The position numbers and the translations under genes were made by a program. Positions 10,849 to 21,809 of a DNA stretch of 64,000 nt are shown one piece after another; the stretch's first letter is position 1; each line of letters opens with the position of its first letter. A model generated the notes under the pieces. That model did no database searches and was not told where the DNA came from. It saw nothing but the letters and a program-made list of their open reading frames with translations. The stretch comes from Strix aluco (taxonomy: Eukaryota; Chordata; Aves; Strigiformes; Strigidae), in the NCBI RefSeq assembly GCF_031877795.1, contig NC_133938.1:13052920-13116919 (forward strand), given 5' to 3'.

Positions 10849-12793
10849 CCCAGTGCTTTGGGATGCTCAGACCTGTTTGCATGATTTCTCTTCAACTGTT
10901 CAAGGCTCAACTTTGGGTCCCCCATCTCCTCCCAGCTCCTTGCTGAAGAGGATCAGGATCCAGGAGCAGTCAAAGGAAGAGTTAGTGTCTCCCCTGTGCA
11001 GAGAGGACAGATACCAACTACTGAGCTATGAACACCTGCAGTGTAGCATGGAGGGCAGTAAGAGCAGATGCCTGGCTGGATGGTGAACCCCTCAAAGTGC
11101 AGAGGGACATCAAATGCTGGTGTTCTGCCGAGAGGAAGTGGCAGAGGTGAGTCCACGTTCTCAGACACTTGCTGCTCTGTACTGGAAAACCCCTGCCTGC
11201 AGCAGAAAGGCTGGCATGGAGTCAGGCAGGCCAGTGCACTTCGCATCCTCCTGCTTAGTGATGGTAATGCTTGGGCCTGCTCCACAACTCCCCTTGGCAG
11301 CTCAACTGCCAACACTCCAAGGCCAGTAGCTGCCCCTTGGGAGACAGGATGGTGAGACATACCTGCATCTGCTCACTGAGCAGGGCGTCCTTCAGCTGCT
11401 GTCTAATGCAGGATCATGGAGCATGCCAGTGTGGATACCAGGTCTTGCAAAGACCTGAAGACCTCGGGGCTTCCTGGGAGATGTGGTTGCTCTGTTAGCT
11501 GAGTGCAGCAGGATGATGTTCTGCCTAGGGAAGCTGTGGAAAATGCATGTGTCCTTTTCATAAGGGCCTGTAGCATAATCCTGCTAGTTCTGCCCTGGTA
11601 GAAGTCCTGGTGCTTGCCCAGAGCCCAAGTTCAGGACAAGTTCAGTGCCTCCTGTCTCCCTGTGGGATGTTTGGCTGTAGGAGTGCTGGAGGTGCTTCAC
11701 AAGACACAGCAGTAAGAAGAGGGACTTGTTGCTGTTCATGCTGGTGGGGATTTCTGTGCCAGTGCTGGGCTGAAGTACACTTTTCCCACTGCTTGGGGGG
11801 ATAGTAATCTGGGTTTAGGCCTGCTGCCGGGATGACCCTTGTCTACTGTGTGCTCTGTGCAGCCTTCAGCAGGTCTGTCAGGGCAAAACTGCGGTGTGGG
11901 TCTTCTCACCCGAGTGTCCAGTGTCCTGGGACCCCAAATTGCTGGAACTGGAGTCCTAGTTGGCCAGTGGTGCTGGAGCCTTGCTGGCAGCAGGGTCAGT
12001 AATCTGTAGTGTCTGAGCTCAGGTGTTTCCCTGCAGTGTGAGATATAGCTCTGAGCTTGTGGTCAACTGATACTATCTTCTCATCCTAGTCTGCCCAAAA
12101 TAGGCAAGTACTCTGTAGGAGTTTTGTCTCTGCCCTGGACCTGTAGTAAGGCTGACTCATTCAGCTTGATAAGATAAACACAGAGCTTGAATAGTCAGGT
12201 ACCTGTACTGGGAACTAACTCTTGAGGGCTCCTCAATCTAGCAAATAAAGGTGTAGCTGGATGTAGTGGTTGAAAGCTGAAACTAGACAGACAAGTTTAG
12301 AGCTTGCTCTTAGCCATTAAAGCAACATAAAACTCAGCAGCTTTCAGGACTTATACTTACTGCGTTTCCCACAGCTGGAGCCTTGAGTAGCTCTCAAGGA
12401 TGCTGTAGTTTCTGCTACACTTTTCTGGCCTCTGCTACATGTGGAGAGTGGATAATCTTGGCAGTGCCCAGGACCTTAAATATTGCTTGTAGTATCACTG
12501 TGATACAAGTGAGTATTGTTTTCCATTAAACCTTTTGAAACCTTGGGTTGGGAAGGTGAGCATCTCTTCTGCTGCTGGTGCCCCTGTGGTGTGGGGATCA
12601 GTCCTGAGGGGGCTTTGGCCTATTGCTGCAGCTGCCTCTGAGGTGGCATGAGGAACCACCTTTTGTGCTTGCTGAAGCACAGCAAAACTTCGGGGCTCTG
12701 TCCTTGGGGTGCATGCCTGTGCGGGCTGCTCTGGAGCCTTGCTTGGAGAAATGGCTACTTTGTGGAGTGGGGGTGAAGGGGGAGACCTGTTCC

Positions 12794-12846
12794 ACCCCAC
12801 TGCTGTTGCAAAGAGGTCAGGTGGCACTCCCCACTTTGGAGGAGCA
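12794..12846 (-). repeat. 52-bp repeat, copy B (inverted partner at 10796-10848)
   Basis: This is the inverted partner of the segment near 10800, both inside ELOVL1 intron 1. Near identity beside unrelated flanks suggests either a recent short duplication or constraint on the pairing. Confidence 0.75.
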
Positions 12847-14362
12847 CGGATGGTATGACTGGGCAGGCACAGAGCCAGCACTGTTGCTGCACAAGTGATT
12901 TGCAGAGACTGGTGAGCCAGGATGGTGTGTGCCAGGCTCCTGTGAAGATTGACGCCACCAAAGCCTTGGTAGCACTGCACATGTAGTGTCTGCTGCTGTC
13001 CTGCCTGCCTCCCAGCTAGAGCAAAGGGGACTTTGCTGAGCTCTTTCTCTTCCAGCAAAGCTGAAGGAGCAATGCTGGTGCTGCCTGGTGAGGGCTTGAG
13101 GTGGCAGTGGCTGCTGGATACTCCCAGCTGGGACCTTACTGTGAAGGTTACTCTGACTTCAGCCTCCTGGCTGCTGGTCTGGGAGAGGCTGTGTGCTTCC
13201 TGGTGGCAGCAGCAATAAACCTCCTGGGGAGACTGGGCTGGGGACCTGTTTCCCTGGGCCTGTACGTGGGCAGCTATTCATGTGCGCCTTTGTGGAGGAA
13301 TGGGTAGGTGGAGTGTCTGGTAGCAGCTGTGGGGAATGCCTCCCTCGCAGGTGGGTGAGTCAGATGAGGCTGGGCCTGTGCTCTGCCTCCCTTTCTGCTG
13401 CTCTGGTGTCCTGTGGGCTGGGGAGAGGTTGGGGAGCACAAGGGTCTGGGTGAAGGTGTTTCAAACTTGCCTGCAGCAGCAAGAGCCTGGGCCCTTCCTG
13501 ATTTTTCTGGAGATCATCTGTCTGGATTGCTGTCTGGTGTGTGCTCATACAGAGGCTGAGCAAGTGTGGGGAGTGCCAGTCCTTCTCCTGCAGCTTTCTC
13601 TACTACCTGGGGATACTGTCCGCTGTCTGGAAGGGGAGTGGAAATGTCACTGCCAAGCAGGATGCACCTAGCCTCTGAGGTGCTGGGTTATGGGGTGGTA
13701 GTTCTTGTCAGGAAGGTTTTGTGCAAGGATGTGAAACCAGGAACTCTGACACCAGAAACTGTTGTTTGTTTCTGAACCGATGGCTTTCCTTCCCCATGCA
13801 GTGGGTCTGCCAGTGATGCTGCTGCTTCTTTGGCAGAGAACAGTGGCAGGAGCCCAAAGCTGCTCATAAAAGCACTGCTCTGTGGAGTGTGGGCCAGCTC
13901 TGCATCTCCCTTGGAGATGTTGCAACAGGGTCAGGCAGAGCAGTGTGCTGGGTGGGTATGGGTGGCAAGGCTGGTGGCAACATCATGATTGTGGATGATA
14001 ATGCTTGAGCCTGTACAGCAGGAGGCTGGAGATACAGTGCTGAGGTTGGAAGCTTTCCTAGATGGCTTGAAATGTTAGGATCCTGCCTTGGAAGGACTGC
14101 TGGTGGATGATGGGGTTCCCAGCAGAGCAGGGGAGATGGGGCCAGGCTCAGTGAGGAGAAGTGGGGAGCACGTGGCTCAGCTGGAAAGTGGATGCTTGTG
14201 TGTGATCAGCTGAGAGCAATGCTGGCCAGATACACATGACTCTACCTCTGAAACTGTGCTTGAAATTTGCTGATCTGCTGGGCTGTGCTCTGCAGGCTGA
14301 CCTCCTGGGAAAACAGCTGCCTGATCTGCCCTTCCTTTCCCCACAGAGATACTGCCACCACC

Positions 14363-16911
14363 ATGGAGGGGATTGTGACCATGTATCAGGACTTCATGAA
14401 GAAAGCAGGTGAGTGTTTGGCTCTGCCCTGCTGCAGGGCAGGTGGCATTGCATGCCTTACTGCCACAGGTGCAGGGGGGTGATCTGTCATCCATGAAGCA
14501 GCCTGGGTCTAGCTGCATCCTGTCTCTGCCCTGACACAGATGCAGCTCTGTTTTTTTGGACTGCTGTCTTGTCTTAGTGCCCGTGCAGGCCCTTTTGGGG
14601 CACTCGTGCTCTCCTGGGCAGATCTCCAGGCTGCCCTGCAGTGTGGCCTCAGGCTGTACCTTACTGAGTTTGGCTGGCTTCACCAGCCTCTGCTCCCAGA
14701 CTGCCCCCCTACCTGCACTCCTGTCCTAGGAGAACAGGATTGCCCTGTACTTGCCTCTGCTCTGGCATCAGATTGGGGTGAGGATGCTAACTGCTCTGCA
14801 CTGCGGCTCTCTCTGCAGACCCCCGCATCGCTGATTATCCACTGATGCAGTCCCCGTTCCTTGTGATGGGCATCCTTCTGGCATATGTCTACTTTGTACT
14901 ATCCTTGGGTCCCCGGCTAATGGCCAACAGGAAGCCTTTAAACCTGAAGAAGTTCATGGTGCTATACAACTTCTTTCTGGTGGGACTCTCACTTTACATA
15001 GTCTATGAGGTGAGTTATAGGCTGTAGTAGCCTGGCATATATAAAGCAGCGTATGCAGGCTGTATGGGTAATAGGGAGCCCTTTTGCAGGCTGTTCCCTG
15101 CCCGTGCAGTGGGTGATGTGTTGGACCTCATCCTGATGATGCTCTTGTTGCAGTTCCTGATGGCAGGGTGGCTTACTGGGTACACCTGGCGATGTGACCC
15201 TGTGGACTTCTCACAGGACCCCAAGGCCCTCAGGGTGAGTTCTCATCCCTCTCCTGATAAATGGGGATGGCCTTTAGCGCTTCTGTTTGGACAGAAAGGT
15301 CACAGCTACCTGCCTCTCCTGTGGCAGAGGACTTAGTCCTGGCTCTTGGTTTCATGCCAGGGTTGCTGTATGGAGACCCTTGGTCACTGGGTCTGTTCAG
15401 GCTGAGGTGGGTCTCTAATGTTAACCTGCTCTGTTACAGATGGTCAGTGTCGCTTGGCTCTTTGTCTTCTCCAAATTCATTGAACTGACAGACACGGTGA
15501 GTGAGTTACTGAGGAGGCCTTGTCGCTGCTTGCTGGGCAGGGAGTTGGGACCTTGTGTACTTGGGCTAGATGCTTTCTTCAGCCCTTCCAGTCTGACCTG
15601 GTAGCGCTTCTGTCTGGCATCACTGCCAAGGAGGCCACTCCGGGCTATTGCAGAGGCTGCTCTTGGCACGTTATAGCTCTGGAAGGTGTGGGGTGACCTA
15701 ATGTGTGGTGGCAGTGAGCTTGGAAGGGGGTGGGGGGTGAAGTATCAATGAGATAAGACATTGAATTAGTGGTTCAGCCGGTTCTAGCTGCTCTCAGGAC
15801 TGCAGGTCCTTGATGCTGTTGGGTTCTCATTGCAGGTTATCTTTGTCCTGCGGAAGAAGAATGAACAGGTCACATTTCTGCACCTCTTCCACCACTCAGT
15901 TCTGCCTTGGAGCTGGTGGTGGGGAGCCAAGTTTGGTCCAGGTAAGATGGAAACTGGGTGCACAACTTAGGGAAAGGGTGGGATTAGCCCCAGGATGCTG
16001 AGAAGGGCTTTTTGGCCCTGCTAGGCTCCTATGAGTTCCTTGTAGTACTGATTGTTGTGGAGGATTGACTTATGCTAATGAAAATCTGTCTTAACAGGGG
16101 GAATGGGCTCATTCCATGCCATGATCAATTCCATGGTGCATGTTGTCATGTACTTCTACTATGGGCTCTCAGCAGCAGGACCTGCCTTCCAGAAGTACCT
16201 TTGGTGGAAGAAGCACATCACAGCCATCCAGCTGGTGAGTCTGTGCTGTGGAGCAGAGCATGTGCCCTCAGCCCCTGATGTGAGGGGCAGGCCAGCCCTT
16301 GTACCTATGAAAGGTGCAGCCAGCAGCTGTAGCTGTCTCTTCTGTAGCCTCTCACTCTGGGTTTCTATCAGCTCTGGCACACTGTGGGTCTCTGATAGCC
16401 CTACACAGCCTGTTTGGGGTGTGGGTGCTGCTCAGCCTGCTGCCCCTGGGCTGCAGCTGTGTTGGGAGGGTGAGAGGCACATGCTGCCTAGAGACTTGTC
16501 TGCCTCTTCCAGCTGCTGCTGACTGTGCCTCACTGTAAGGGCCTCTACTTCAGAGTGGGAAAGGAGCCTGTTGGTTTTGTTTAGAAAGGAGGTTACTAGT
16601 GGGATCCCTGACCCTGCTCCCACAAATAACTTGTCCCTGCTCTGCCTTGCTCCCAGGCACAGTTCGTGATTGTCTCCGTCCACATATCCCAGTATTACTT
16701 CATGCCCAGCTGCCAGTACCAGTTCCCCATCTTCATCCACCTCATCTGGATTTATGGGACCATCTTCTTCATCCTCTTCTCCAACTTTTGGTACCAGTCC
16801 TACACCAAGGGCAAACGGTTGCCCAGGGTGGCTCAGCAAGCAGCCCAGCACAATGGTAGCAGCATCCATGAGAATGGCACAGTCACCAACGGCAAGGTCA
16901 AAGCCAACTAG
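14363..16911 (+). CDS. ELOVL1: ELOVL1, very long chain fatty acid elongase 1 (290 aa)
   Basis: The enzyme performs the condensing step of fatty-acid elongation in the ER, adding two carbons from malonyl-CoA to saturated and monounsaturated C18-C26 acyl-CoAs. Coding exons are 14363-14408, 14819-15009, 15154-15234, 15440-15496, 15836-15941, 16098-16234 and 16657-16911. All have GT-AG borders and the frame closes at 290 codons (human 279). The start ATG lies in a good context (ccaccATGg), 16 bases into the exon. Visible family features are a histidine box HLFHH (residues 141-145), the upstream KFIEL and LRKK elements, several hydrophobic membrane spans, the YTKGKRLP stretch and a C-terminal ER-retrieval-like KVKAN. 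The protein is nearly collinear with human ELOVL1. The only length gain is a short Asn/Gly/Ser-rich insert before the C-terminus. It is transcribed toward CDC20, tail to tail. Identification is firm. Confidence 0.97.
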
Positions 16912-18120
16912 AGGGCAAGGCCCTCCCAGAGCCAATGAGAGCCCCGGGGCAGAGGCAGCTGGGACCTGTTCCCCTGCTCCTGGGTGCCACTAGCCAAGTC
17001 AAGTGCCTACAGACTGTTGTACCCCTGTGCCCAGCCCTGCTGTCCTCTGTCTGCATGCCCAGCCCCTCTGCTCTGAGCAGCCGTGGGCAACTTCTCCAGT
17101 TCCTGGGAGGGCTCGTGCTGTTTCTCAGTGTTGCTGAGCAGAGAGGCAGCTGCCTGCATCACAGCTGTGGGGCTGCAGTCCCATTCCAGTGTTTCCAAAG
17201 GAACTTCCCCCAAGTGCCTACATCTGGCCCTTCTGCCTGGGGGCCATTTCCTTCTGAGTAGGACCAAAAGAAGAGACTGGTCCCTGTCCTGGTGCCCTCT
17301 CCTCTACCCTGTCTCATCACAGCCTGTGTGGATGAGCAGACTTGTCCCTGGCTGCCTGCTGCTGCCAGCTCAAGTGTGAGTGCTCCTGCTCTACCATGCC
17401 TTGTGCCACTTTGTTCCATGCCACAGTGCTGCATGTCCCTTCTGGTCCCTGTGTGTCCAGGTGTGGGGTCCTGCCCTGGCGTATGTGCTCAGGTGTGGCT
17501 GTGGAGAATGTAGGGGCAGCGCATATGGGGCTCGAGGGCCCAGCCCTGCCCAGTACAGTACACATGCCCTGTGCCTAGTACATAGCGGGGGTTGTGACAG
17601 CCTGAAATGCCTCACCCACATGCTGAGCCCAGGTTGCCTTGCCTTTCTGTGCCTAGGCTGGGTGCTCGGTGTGCGCTTGAGCCACACTTGCCTGATCCTG
17701 TATAGCAGCTGGAGGCTTGCTCTAGAGTGGGGGAGGCCAAGCTCAGCCTTGACTTGGACCACTTCCATTCCTGCAAACTCAAGACTTGAGCAATAATTGC
17801 CCCTAGAATCAGCTCCTGGGCTCTCCTGCTTGGGACCAGCCCTGCACTGGCCCAGCAGGAGCACAGCAGAGGATGGCTGTAGTGTGCCCTGCTGTGGTGT
17901 AACAGTGAGCACCTCTTGCCTCTGTGGATCTGACTGGGCCTGGGTGAAGGTGTACGCTGCCCTACAGCAGGGCAGTGCAGCAGCTCTCCTGGGCCTGGCG
18001 CCCATCACCTGCTCTGGCTGTAACCAAAACCATGCTGATGGCCTTGAGGATGAGGTGAAGGAGCCAGGCCCTGTCAGATTGGGCTGCTCTTCTATCACAA
18101 ATAAACAGACAGAAGGAGAA
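16912..18120 (+). other. ELOVL1 3' UTR
   Basis: This stretch runs from the stop codon to the first canonical polyadenylation signal. It contains no other recognisable gene. Open frames on either strand over it, such as 17391-18227 (-), are shadows. Confidence 0.7.
18100..18105 (+). terminator. ELOVL1 polyadenylation signal AATAAA
   Basis: This is the first canonical AATAAA downstream of the ELOVL1 stop codon, giving a 3' UTR of about 1.2 kb. Cleavage is expected about 15-20 bases later. Confidence 0.75.
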
Positions 18121-18124
18121 ATGG

Positions 18125-21100
18125 CTCTGCCCTCTTGTTTCCCTGGCTTGCTGTGTTCAGAAGCTGTTCCAGATGCTTGGTCCTGCCCAGTGTGGTTGGA
18201 GGCAGGGCTGGGAGAAGCAGCTGGCATAGCAGGTTTGTGTGTTGGGGGGAGAGGGTGATAGCAGTGTGCTGATGAAGCAGATGGCAGATTATTTCCAAGG
18301 GCTTTGGTAGATCCCTGCTCAGGGCAGGAAATGTGTTAAGGCTCCTGTTGTGAAAGTGGCTCCACCCTGTGAAAGAATGGCTGGGGTGGAGTGTGGGTGT
18401 GGACTGGGACCCAGGCCAGCAGCCCAGGAGGAGCTGCTGCTTTTCAGAAATCCTGGGGAGCTGAGGTGTGGCAGAGCAGGGAATAGAGACCCTGGAAACC
18501 CAGGTGATGGGTAGACAGCGGTCTCTTGCTTTCTGCATCTGCTGAAGCCAAAGCTGCTGCCATCTGTGATTGCCCCTGCAGCTTGGATTTGTGCAGAACG
18601 TAGCTCAGGTTGGTCAGAGGGAAGTTGATGTTGCTGCTGCTTTGCTCTTGCTACAGAACTGCATCTTGCCTGGCTGGGCTCTGTCTCCCTACCACCTGAG
18701 ACAGCCTGGCTTCCCTTCAGTGCTGTTGGGGTGCAGTGCTGCCTTCCCCATCACCTTGTGACTGGGGCCCTCCCGACTGGAGAAGCCAGCCTAGTTTTGA
18801 GTCAAGCCTGGGAAGAGGGATGGGTAGCCAGCTGGGCGCTTGTGGCTGGGAGGAATGCATTAGACCAGCAGACCTCCAGAAGCTGAGTTTCAGTGTAGGT
18901 TTGGTTGGGGAGTGGATGTCCAGCCAAAGCCCTAGAGCAGGTCTTGGTGTGAGGGAAAGCTCTGCTGGCCCTTCCTAAGCTGCTCAACACCTCCTCAAGG
19001 CCATGCTCTGGAATGTAGGAAAACCTCTTTGTGTGACCTGAACTGGTGTCACCAATATACCGAACTGTAGTTGGCATCACCCCGTTTTACAGGTCTCTGC
19101 GCCCTTGTATGTATGAAGCCTTAAAATGGGATCTGGCTGCTGCACTGGGTAGTGTTCTTGCAGTTGTTGCTGCTTCTCTGTGGGCAAGGACTGGCAGGAG
19201 AGCTTGTTCTGGTCCCTGCTGAAGTGGCATGTAACATTATTTCAGTGCTCAGAATTCATGACTTCAGGAGCTGTAGGTGACAGTCTAGCTGAGATGGAGC
19301 TTTCCCTGTCTAGCCGCCTCCTCCCTGCACTGCCTTCCCCCCACTGACTCTTCATAAAGACAGTCCTCTCTTTTGCCCAAAATAGTAACAATACTTTAAG
19401 CTTCTTATGCTTGGCATTTCAAAGGAGGCTGTTCCCTATGTGTGCTCTACTCTCCCTTCCTCCAATTGTTCCTGTTAGCTATGATCTTTTTCTAGGGGCT
19501 GGCTGTGGCACTTGGTAATTTATATGCTGTCAGGGTCAGTCTGGGCTGCTGCTCTGAACTGAATTCACACCTTATATGGCAGCATTTCCTGGGCCTGGCG
19601 GAGCAGCGCCCAGCTCCTTCCTCTGCTCCTCCTCGCTCCAGGGCAGTAGGACCAGTATGGGGCCAAAGGAAGACAATGCAATGCCATCACCTTCTAGTAA
19701 TGCCTAGAGGACTTTCAAGGGGTGTGTAATGCACAGCTGCTGGGGCTGGGTATGTGCTAAGGAGAGAGGGAAGACAGCCTCTGCTGTTATGCAGGAGTGA
19801 AGAAAATACACCAGCTTTCAGGCATGTAAAGCCTTCCTTCCAGGGTCAGGAACCACTGGAAGCCTTAATCTGCTGTGGGGCCACAGGGCCAGTCTGTGCT
19901 AACTCCCAGCATCATGCAGGGGAGTGGGGCAGGGCTCCTACAATAGCAGCACGGCTCTGGTGAAGAGCCTAATCTTGCATTAACCCTTCCCCATTACATC
20001 CAGCTGCTGTCCTCTGAGGTGCTTCTGAAGAGGAAGGAGAGCTTCTGTTTCCTCCTTGGATCTCCCCTGTTCTTCCCTGGGTGGCCAAAGGGGGATGCAC
20101 CAACAGCACTACTGGGGAGGTGCTGGGCTCAGCTGCTGCAAGCTGGTTTTTGAGACTGTGCCCCCCATATCAGCAATAGGTGGGGGGCTGCTCCAGCAGG
20201 GGAGGGTGCATGCTGGCTGGCCTTCCCACAGCACATGGTGGTGCCAGCACTGCCCACCTTTGAAGGCTCCAGCTGGCTTAAAGCTCAGGAGGCAGAGCGG
20301 GAGCCTGGCACCAGGTACAGCGTGGTACTGTGCTGAGAGGAAGGTGAAAACAGTTAATAATAATCCACCCTCAGCTAATCACAGGCTGATGAGAGGCACA
20401 GGCTTTGTCAAGCTGCTTTGCACAGGCCAAGGTGCTAATCAGCTGCATGGTGTCCCCAGCAGCCCCTGGCTGTGCTGGTGCAGCTGAAGGACAGGCTCGA
20501 TGGGTCTGGTGCAGCCCCACAACCCCAGACACCACGGCTCCAACATGCAGAGCAGCATGGCCACTGGGGCCACAGCTCTCTTGCTCACATAAAGGCTCAA
20601 ATATGCTCCCTCCAACTTGCACCAGCATAACTGAACCTGGAAAAAATGCATTTTTCCAAGTGCTGGAGAGTCAAGCTCTACCAAATGTCAGCTTCCCTAC
20701 CCCGAGCCTCAGCTTGGCACCAGGGCTTCCCCTCAGGGGGGAGGGTGGACAGAGATCAGGGCTGCTGTATGATGGACATACAGAAGAATGTATGACTGAG
20801 GGCTGTACACTGGGTTGATGGTGCTTTGGGTGGCTCTTGCATGATGGCCAAGCTGGCTGTGCAATGTAAACTAACCTTTTGTTTTGCATCAGGCTTTATG
20901 CCCTTGCCAGCCGCTTTCTGGCCTTAGGGGTGACTATAGCTGTTGCTGTATGGTTCCAGCTTATGCGCCCCCCCCCCCTTTTTTTTTCCAATAGCATTTG
21001 GCTCCTAAATGTAGTACTAAACCCCTGTAAAAGTAGCTATTCTACCATAGGAGCAGGCAGCATTGGCTGCAGCACAGAGGCTGCATGTAGCAGAACAAGG

Positions 21101-21715
21101 CTAACTGCTGTGTGCAGGTGACACTACAGCCCTGACTGCCCAGAACAAGTCCCCAGGCTGCTCTGGCACAGGTGGTCACTACTGGTGGTTGCCCACAGAG
21201 GCCCAGCAAGGCCCACCTGGCCAAGAGACAGGACACAGCAGAAGCTGGGGACACAGACATACTGTGCTTTCAGTTGAGCCTTACTCCTCCCCACCACAGC
21301 TGGCACCAAAGCAGGCAAGAGCTGGGCAGAGGGCCCTGCCTTAGGCAGGGGCCAGTTTGGAGCTGGTTCACTGCTCTGGGGAAGCTGAGGCAAGTCGGGT
21401 ACTTCTTCCTAACCCCACTGCTGGGCTGGAGCCCTGCAAAATATCAGTTTTGATTAGGGATGGAGGGCTAGGAAGTTACCCTGGCTCCAGCTTCCCTCTG
21501 TGGTGGAGCTGCTGTGCCTGTGGTCAGGAACAGATACAGAAGTGCAGCCATAGCACAGCTGCCTCCTTCCCCCAGGACTTCAGGGCTGTGCTAGGCTCAG
21601 GCTGCCTGAAACCAGCCCTAAAGAGCAAGAGCTCCACCACTTGTCCAGATCCCAAACCTCAGGGAGGAAGAGCCTGGTTCTGTGAGCCACAGCCTTTTCT
21701 TCTACCAGACTCCAT
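18125..21715. other. Convergent intergenic spacer, ELOVL1 to CDC20
   Basis: This spacer lies between two 3' ends. I find no exon, RNA gene or clear repeat. A C-run followed by a T-run (about 20970-20989) is the only notable low-complexity tract. Open frames up to about 143 codons have no recognisable content. Confidence 0.5.
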
Positions 21716-21739
21716 AAAAAAAAAATCAAATTAAAGCAG

Positions 21740-21745
21740 TTTATT
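21740..21745 (-). terminator. CDC20 polyadenylation signal
   Basis: TTTATT on the + strand is AATAAA on the minus strand, about 65 bases past the CDC20 stop codon. The 3' UTR is therefore very short. Confidence 0.85.
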
Positions 21746-21809
21746 AACTTTTAAAATACTGTACAGTGTGTAAACTAAGTTTCCCCCTCCCCACAATAGC
21801 CATGTGCAC

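Larger units (their letters stand above)
5100..14340 (+). other. ELOVL1 intron 1, remainder
   Basis: This is CpG-poor, G+T-rich sequence with no exon I can support. The G+T excess on the sense strand is the usual transcription-linked skew of a vertebrate intron. It holds a small homeodomain-like palindrome at 7778-7802, a short hairpin at 8258-8283, and a pair of 52-bp inverted copies near 10800 and 12800. I could not assign any retroelement here. Confidence 0.55.

Noticed and set aside
17391-18227. 278-codon minus-strand open frame
   Set aside because: It is antisense to the ELOVL1 3' UTR, with no family resemblance and no regulatory context.
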